From Coriaria nepalensis (Eukaryota > Streptophyta > Magnoliopsida > Cucurbitales > Coriariaceae): a DNA stretch of 64,000 nt. Below, one piece after another: positions 63,340-64,000 of this stretch. The notes beneath the pieces were generated by a model. It was not told the DNA's origin and made no database searches. It was given only the letters and a program-made list of their open reading frames with translations. Position numbers and translations under genes: made by a program. The stretch covers positions 3,980,501-4,044,500 of the forward strand of contig CP114488.1 of NCBI GenBank assembly GCA_027186245.1, given 5' to 3'. Positions within the stretch are counted from its first letter, which is position 1. The number at the start of each line of letters is the position of its first letter.

Positions 63340-64000
63340 TATTTTTTAGAAATGAATTCATCTATATTTATAACCGTATGTTTCGATGGTGAATGGATAG
63401 ATGACAGTGGAAATTCCAAAACTTGGGTACCAAAAAGGTTTGAAATATGAAAGACTATTTTAATTGAGAGAAGTGTAACTTTCACTAATTTGTTAGAAAT
63501 CATCTATAATTCATATTGATCCTACTGAATTTAGTATGAAAATAGCATATAAGCTATTACTGATCACTCATCCAATATTTATAAAAGATAAGACGGATAC
63601 GAAGCTATTTTTACATAATCCATGTTCGAGTAATCCATCTCTATTATATGTTACTCTAATTCCCACTAGCAGAATTGGTGTGTATGTTAAAGAGTGATGT
63701 TACGTACCTGATCTTAGTACTAATGAAAATGTGAATTTTATGAGTTATGTTAATAATAATGATGAATATCAAAATCAAAGTATAAATTTGGATGTGGGTC
63801 GACACGTTGATTCTAAGATTGAGGTTGATGATGACGAAGAGAATGAGAATGAGATAGATGATGAAAATGACGGGTTTAGAAGAATGGAGGAAGAATAAGA
63901 TAATTGTCATAATAAGAAATAAATCCTAATTTTTATTTGTACGAGGGTGATTTCTTTAATGGGGTAGCAATAGGCTTTATATACAACCTTTACAGGACGC
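63340..64000 (+). mobile_element. MuDR-type MULE transposase N-terminal region, degenerate, cut by window end
   Basis: The plus strand reads, with stops and frame changes, CFDGEWIDDSGN, then LLEIIYNSY and further segments with the plan of plant MuDR N-terminal regions (a VxYxGxW-type start, then a ubiquitin-like block). A long acidic stretch (about 63815-63895; DDDEENENEIDDEND) follows. Just before the window ends, NGVAIGFI may start the zone before the transposase core. The catalytic domain, if present, lies outside the window. Confidence 0.6.

Overview
This window is nuclear DNA from a flowering plant, most likely a eudicot. It is AT-rich, its genes are split by short GT-AG introns, and its spacers carry Copia retrotransposons and Mutator-like (MULE) DNA transposons. 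Plant-specific families are present: PUX10, CSC1/OSCA, LPA3, DUR3, an NB-ARC-LRR protein and a family 1 glycosyltransferase. Wording and gene style suggest a cucurbit, but that is an impression and not shown by the sequence.

Layout. 0-2.9 kb: gene-free AT-rich DNA with a 21-base C run. 2.9-6.6 kb (minus): PUX10-like UBX protein, 4 exons, 471 aa. 7.4-14.0 kb (minus): CSC1/OSCA-type mechanosensitive channel, 11 exons, 781 aa. 14.9-20.1 kb: nested Copia wreckage in both orientations. 21.6-27.7 kb (plus): COBW/ZNG1-type zinc GTPase chaperone, 10 exons, 410 aa. 28.2-30.1 kb: another Copia 3' end. 32.2-35.3 kb (plus): LPA3-like chloroplast protein, 9 exons, 319 aa. 35.8-36.1 kb: fragment of a glycosyltransferase gene. 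37.3-39.9 kb (minus): NB-ARC-LRR resistance-type gene with a reduced N-terminus. 43.8-46.0 kb: 165-bp repeats bordering about 1.2 kb of degenerate telomere-type (CCCTAAA) repeats. 46.8-48.3 kb (plus): intronless UDP-glycosyltransferase, 506 aa. 49.2-53.4 kb (minus): frameshifted 3' part of a GH31 heteroglycan-glucosidase-like gene, interrupted by a 1.2-kb element with long inverted ends and a 9-bp target duplication. 53.55-57.9 kb: two inverted remnants of Ulp1-protease transposons plus a 450-bp duplication. 58.1-62.4 kb (plus): DUR3 urea/proton symporter, 9 exons, 698 aa. 63.3-64.0 kb: N-terminal part of a MuDR-type transposase, cut by the window edge.

The intact genes are unrelated housekeeping, transport and defence genes with no operon-like logic. 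All gene models were assembled by hand by keeping reading phase across GT-AG (once GC-AG) junctions and following recognised family sequence. No new multi-gene system is evident. The most original objects are the 1.2-kb inverted-repeat element, which holds a spliceable 96-codon frame, the telomere-like composite repeat, the inverted Ulp1 pair and a 54-bp tRNA-like insertion with a 16-bp target duplication.
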